This document shows positions 61,434-64,000 of a DNA stretch of 64,000 bases, piece by piece. The notes beneath the pieces were generated by a model that worked only from the letters and a program-made list of their open reading frames with translations, did no database searches and was not told the origin of the DNA. The stretch's first letter is position 1; each line of letters starts with the position of its first letter. Made by a program: the position numbers and the translations under genes. The DNA comes from Congregibacter variabilis (lineage in GTDB: Bacteria; Pseudomonadota; Gammaproteobacteria; Pseudomonadales; Halieaceae): the NCBI RefSeq assembly GCF_045689235.1, contig NZ_CP136864.1, positions 2,046,001-2,110,000 of the forward strand, read 5' to 3'.

Positions 61434-63215
61434 TCAGCTATCGCCTTCTTTCTTTTCTGGCTCTCGCAAACGAATATGCAGATCACGCAGCTGGGCAGAC
61501 CCTACGGTGCCCGGGGCCTCGGTCATCACACAGGCGGCGGTTTGCGTCTTCGGAAATGCAATCACATCGCGAATTGAAGCAGAGCCGGTCATGAGCATCA
61601 CGATGCGATCAAGGCCAAAGGCCAGGCCTCCATGAGGCGGCGCGCCGTACTTGAGAGCATCGAGCAAGAACCCAAACTTCTCCCGCGCTTCTTCCCGGGC
61701 AATCCCCAGAATATCGAAGACCGCTTCCTGGGTTTCGAGGTTGTGAATACGGACACTACCGCCACCGAGCTCCGTGCCGTTCAAAACCATGTCATAGGCC
61801 CGCGACAGTGCTTCGCCGGGATGCTGGCTCAAGGTGGCCAGATCACAGGCAGGCGCGGTAAATGGATGGTGTAAAGGCGTCCATCCGCCGTTGCCATCTT
61901 CTTCAAACATGGGGAAGTCCACCACCCAAAGCGGTGCCCAACCTTCGCTAACCAGACCCTGATCGGTGCCGACCTTGATGCGCAGGGCACCCAAAGCCTC
62001 GTTGACGATACCGGCGCGATCGGCCCCAAAGAAGATGATGTCGCCATTAGCGGCTTCAAGACGCTCCATCATCTGCGAAACGACATCGTCGGGCATAAAC
62101 TTGAGAATCGGTGACTGGAGACCTTCAATACCTGCCGCCAAATCATTGACCTTGATCCAGGCCAAACCGCGCGCGCCGTAATTGCCCACGTAGCGCGTGT
62201 AATCGTCGATCTCTTTACGCGAAATCGAAGCACCGCCGGGCACTCGCAGCGCTGCCACGCGACCCAGGGGGTCATCAGCCGGGCCTCTGAAGACCTTAAA
62301 GTCCACCTGTTGCATCAAATCATCAACAGAGACCAGCTCCAGGGGAATACGCAAATCAGGCTTATCGGAACCGAAACGCTCCATGGCTTCGGCCCAGGTC
62401 ATATGCGGAAAGCTTGGCAGTTCCACATCAAGCACAGACTGGAACAGGCCCCGCACCATGCGCTCGGTGATTTCCATGATCGCCGCCTCGTCAAGAAACG
62501 AGGTCTCGATATCGATCTGTGTGAATTCAGGCTGGCGGTCGGCACGGAGATCTTCATCACGGAAGCACTTGGCTATCTGGTAATAACGATCAAAGCCAGA
62601 AACCATTAACAACTGCTTAAAAAGCTGCGGCGACTGCGGCAGCGCAAAAAACTGCCCGGGATGGGTTCTGCTGGGTACCAGATAATCCCTGGCCCCCTCG
62701 GGCGTAGCGCGGGTCAAAATGGGCGTCTCGATATCCAAAAAGCCCTCTTCGTGCAGGAAGCGACGCACGGCATCAGTTACCTGCGAACGCAAACGCAGCC
62801 GCTGCTGCATCTCGGGACGCCTCAGATCCATGTAGCGATAGCGCAGACGAACCTCTTCACCAACAGAAGTGTGCTCATCGAGCTGAAAAGGCGGCGTAGC
62901 GGCGGTATTGAGAACCTCGATTTCCTTGCCCAGGACCTCGATTTCACCGGTATCCATGCTCGGATTCACCGTAGCATCACTGCGTGCGCGCACTCGACCC
63001 GTTACTTTGAGCACATACTCACTGCGCACACGATCCGCGGTCGCAAAGTGCTCCTCGGTATCTGGGTCAAAAACCACCTGAACGATTCCCTCGCGATCAC
63101 GGAGATCCAGGAAGATCACCCCGCCGTGGTCTCGGCGCCGGTCCACCCAGCCACAGAGTGTTACGGTCTCGTCGATATTGGCACTTCGTAGAAGGCCGCA
63201 GTTATGACTGCGCAT
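61434..63215 (-). CDS. aspS: Aspartyl-tRNA synthetase
   Basis: This 593-aa bacterial-type class IIb enzyme has an N-terminal OB fold (ETVTLCGWVDRRRDHGGVIFLDLRD), motif 2 (CFRDEDLRADRQPEFTQID) and motif 3 (GGLAFGLDRIVMLMTG), with the GAD insertion domain between about 290 and 420. It charges tRNA-Asp. It lies 35 nt after the FmdB-type gene and 87 nt before yebC. Confidence 0.97.
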   Translation of the reverse strand: MRSHNCGLLRSANIDETVTLCGWVDRRRDHGGVIFLDLRDREGIVQVVFDPDTEEHFATADRVRSEYVLKVTGRVRARSDATVNPSMDTGEIEVLGKEIEVLNTAATPPFQLDEHTSVGEEVRLRYRYMDLRRPEMQQRLRLRSQVTDAVRRFLHEEGFLDIETPILTRATPEGARDYLVPSRTHPGQFFALPQSPQLFKQLLMVSGFDRYYQIAKCFRDEDLRADRQPEFTQIDIETSFLDEAAIMEITERMVRGLFQSVLDVELPSFPHMTWAEAMERFGSDKPDLRIPLELVSVDDLMQQVDFKVFRGPADDPLGRVAALRVPGGASISRKEIDDYTRYVGNYGARGLAWIKVNDLAAGIEGLQSPILKFMPDDVVSQMMERLEAANGDIIFFGADRAGIVNEALGALRIKVGTDQGLVSEGWAPLWVVDFPMFEEDGNGGWTPLHHPFTAPACDLATLSQHPGEALSRAYDMVLNGTELGGGSVRIHNLETQEAVFDILGIAREEAREKFGFLLDALKYGAPPHGGLAFGLDRIVMLMTGSASIRDVIAFPKTQTAACVMTEAPGTVGSAQLRDLHIRLREPEKKEGDS

Positions 63216-63250
63216 GGTGGTTCCTATTCAAGGGTTGATGCTGCAAATGT

Positions 63251-63586
63251 TCAGGCGGCAGGACTGCCACTACTGGTATCGGATTTGGATGGTTTAGCTG
63301 CGGAGCTGTCTTTCTTGTCGCCGCCCTTATCCCCGCCCATATCGCCGCTTTTGTCGCCACCGGGCTTGTCTGAGGCGCTATCACCGGCCAGGTTCTTCTT
63401 GTTCCCGCTTTTGAAGTCCGTTTCATACCAACCGCTACCGGCAAGCCGAAAAGCGGCTGCGGAGACTTTCTTTCGTAGAGTTGACTTGCCACAGGCGGGA
63501 CACTCCGTCAGCGGTGGATCGCTGATCTTCCTGAGGGCTTCATGAAGCGCCCCGCATTCGGTGCACTGATATTCATATATGGGCAT
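63251..63586 (-). CDS. FmdB-type zinc-ribbon protein with charged tail
   Basis: This 111-aa protein starts MPIYEYQCTECGALHEALRK and has a second Cys pair (ECPACGKSTLRKKVSAAAFRL), a four-Cys zinc ribbon of the FmdB/regulatory-protein family. Residues 60-111 form a low-complexity tail rich in Gly, Asp, Lys and Ser. The gene commonly precedes aspS in gammaproteobacteria. Function unknown. Confidence 0.88.
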   Translation of the reverse strand: MPIYEYQCTECGALHEALRKISDPPLTECPACGKSTLRKKVSAAAFRLAGSGWYETDFKSGNKKNLAGDSASDKPGGDKSGDMGGDKGGDKKDSSAAKPSKSDTSSGSPAA

Positions 63587-63839
63587 AGTAGTAATCCTGC
63601 CGACACCTGGGCGCTATAACCTCTGGTCGGAGCCGTCTGAAGGCGCTAGCGCTTACGCAAGAGCCATTTCTAAAAGCGGCGCGGATTCTACCTCAGCTCG
63701 CGAAGCGAACCAATGGGAGAACGTCAACCCTGAAATCTCGGATGACGCTAAAAAGACGAGCCCGCCCGACGCCCAGGACGTCGAACGGTCTCAGATTACA
63801 AAGAGCGGCGCCTCATAGAGACGCCGGCCCCATCCTTTA
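63587..63839. other. Intergenic region upstream of the FmdB-type gene
   Basis: This 253-nt stretch probably contains the promoter for the FmdB-aspS-yebC-ruv group. A plus-strand frame (63579-63818) has no ribosome site or family likeness and starts inside the zinc-ribbon gene; I do not call it. Confidence 0.5.
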
Positions 63840-64000
63840 TCAGGACTGGGCAAACTCCTTCATCTTCTTCAGCGGACGAACCTTCACAGCTACGCTGGCT
63901 GGCTTCGCCTTGAACATAGTCTCTTCACCGGTGAAGGGGTTAATGCCCTTGCGCGCCTTGACCGCAGGCTTCTTCACAGTGGTGATTTTCATCAGACCCG
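63840..64000 (-). CDS. HU-family DNA-binding protein (N-terminus beyond window)
   Basis: The minus strand is open from the window edge to a TGA at 63840, coding 53 codons. The visible end reads GLMKITTVKKPAVKARKGIN, then PFTGEETMFKAKPASVAVKV and an end KKMKEFAQS. The arm motif (ARKGxNPxTGE) and the alternating beta/alpha end are those of the HU/IHF family, here with a variant arm. Role: nucleoid packing. The start lies outside. Confidence 0.75.
   Translation of the reverse strand, partial: GLMKITTVKKPAVKARKGINPFTGEETMFKAKPASVAVKVRPLKKMKEFAQS

Noticed and set aside
1..64000. CRISPR arrays, prophage, insertion sequences, integrases, rRNA
   Set aside because: I looked for regularly spaced repeats, transposase/integrase motifs and rRNA-like sequence and saw none; absence by eye is not proof.

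Overview
The window looks like the chromosome of an aerobic marine gammaproteobacterium. The clues are a complete tol-pal/ruv/yebC/aspS housekeeping block, two large TonB-dependent receptors, sodium:solute symporters, a Cys-type sulfatase, Tat-exported oxidoreductases and c-type cytochromes. The protein style recalls the OM60/NOR5 (Halieaceae) group; that placement is an inference from gene content, not a phylogeny. I see no phage, insertion sequence, CRISPR array or rRNA. One tRNA (Lys-UUU) is present.

Layout. (1) 1-12.6 kb: an amine/polyamine-type catabolic island. It holds a PuuA-like glutamine-synthetase-family enzyme cut by the window edge, a PuuB-like FAD oxidase, a cupin, two paralogous PYROXD2/phytoene-dehydrogenase-like flavoproteins, a sodium:solute symporter, an MFS carrier, a YdeP/FdhF-like molybdoenzyme and a class III aminotransferase. 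(2) 12.6-18.7 kb: an atypical Tag-family glycosylase and a VOC protein, then a three-gene exported cytochrome operon (cytochrome c4, di-haem peroxidase, and a beta-helix protein ending in a cytochrome c domain) next to a membrane-anchored AraC regulator. (3) 18.9-26.8 kb: a hydrolase-OsmC fusion, a small unknown protein, a hybrid histidine kinase and a divergent RND efflux pair. The RND pair is bracketed by a second, broken copy of the kinase gene's 5' end. (4) 27-31 kb: thpR, a tldE/tldD-like pair and a small membrane protein.

(5) 31-49.8 kb: accessory catabolism. It holds a sulfatase, a TonB receptor and an IclR regulator. Next comes an operon joining a membrane b-haem/FAD/NAD reductase, a Tat-exported flavoprotein, an 8-Cys ferredoxin and a lipoprotein-like peptide. 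Then follow a beta-keto-acid pathway (BKACE, hydroxyacid dehydrogenase, SDR, cupin, cyclase) with the frameshifted remnant of an acetoacetyl-CoA-synthetase-like gene, a second TonB receptor, and a symporter translationally coupled to two tiny membrane proteins. A second IclR regulator closes the region. Related 17-bp near-palindromes lie in front of four of these promoters and suggest two connected IclR regulons.

(6) 50-64 kb: a tRNA-Lys, then a dense minus-strand block read right to left: HU-like protein (edge), FmdB-type zinc ribbon, aspS, yebC, ruvC, ruvA, ruvB, ybgC, tolQ, tolR, tolA, tolB, pal, cpoB, queE, queC, a Tat-type M19 dipeptidase and a RidA protein with a signal peptide.

The most interesting material is the pair of tiny symporter partners, the 17-bp operator family, the NAD(P)H-to-periplasm electron line, the beta-helix/cytochrome operon, the decayed acetoacetyl-CoA synthetase inside the BKACE operon, and the kinase 5'-end duplication around the RND pump.
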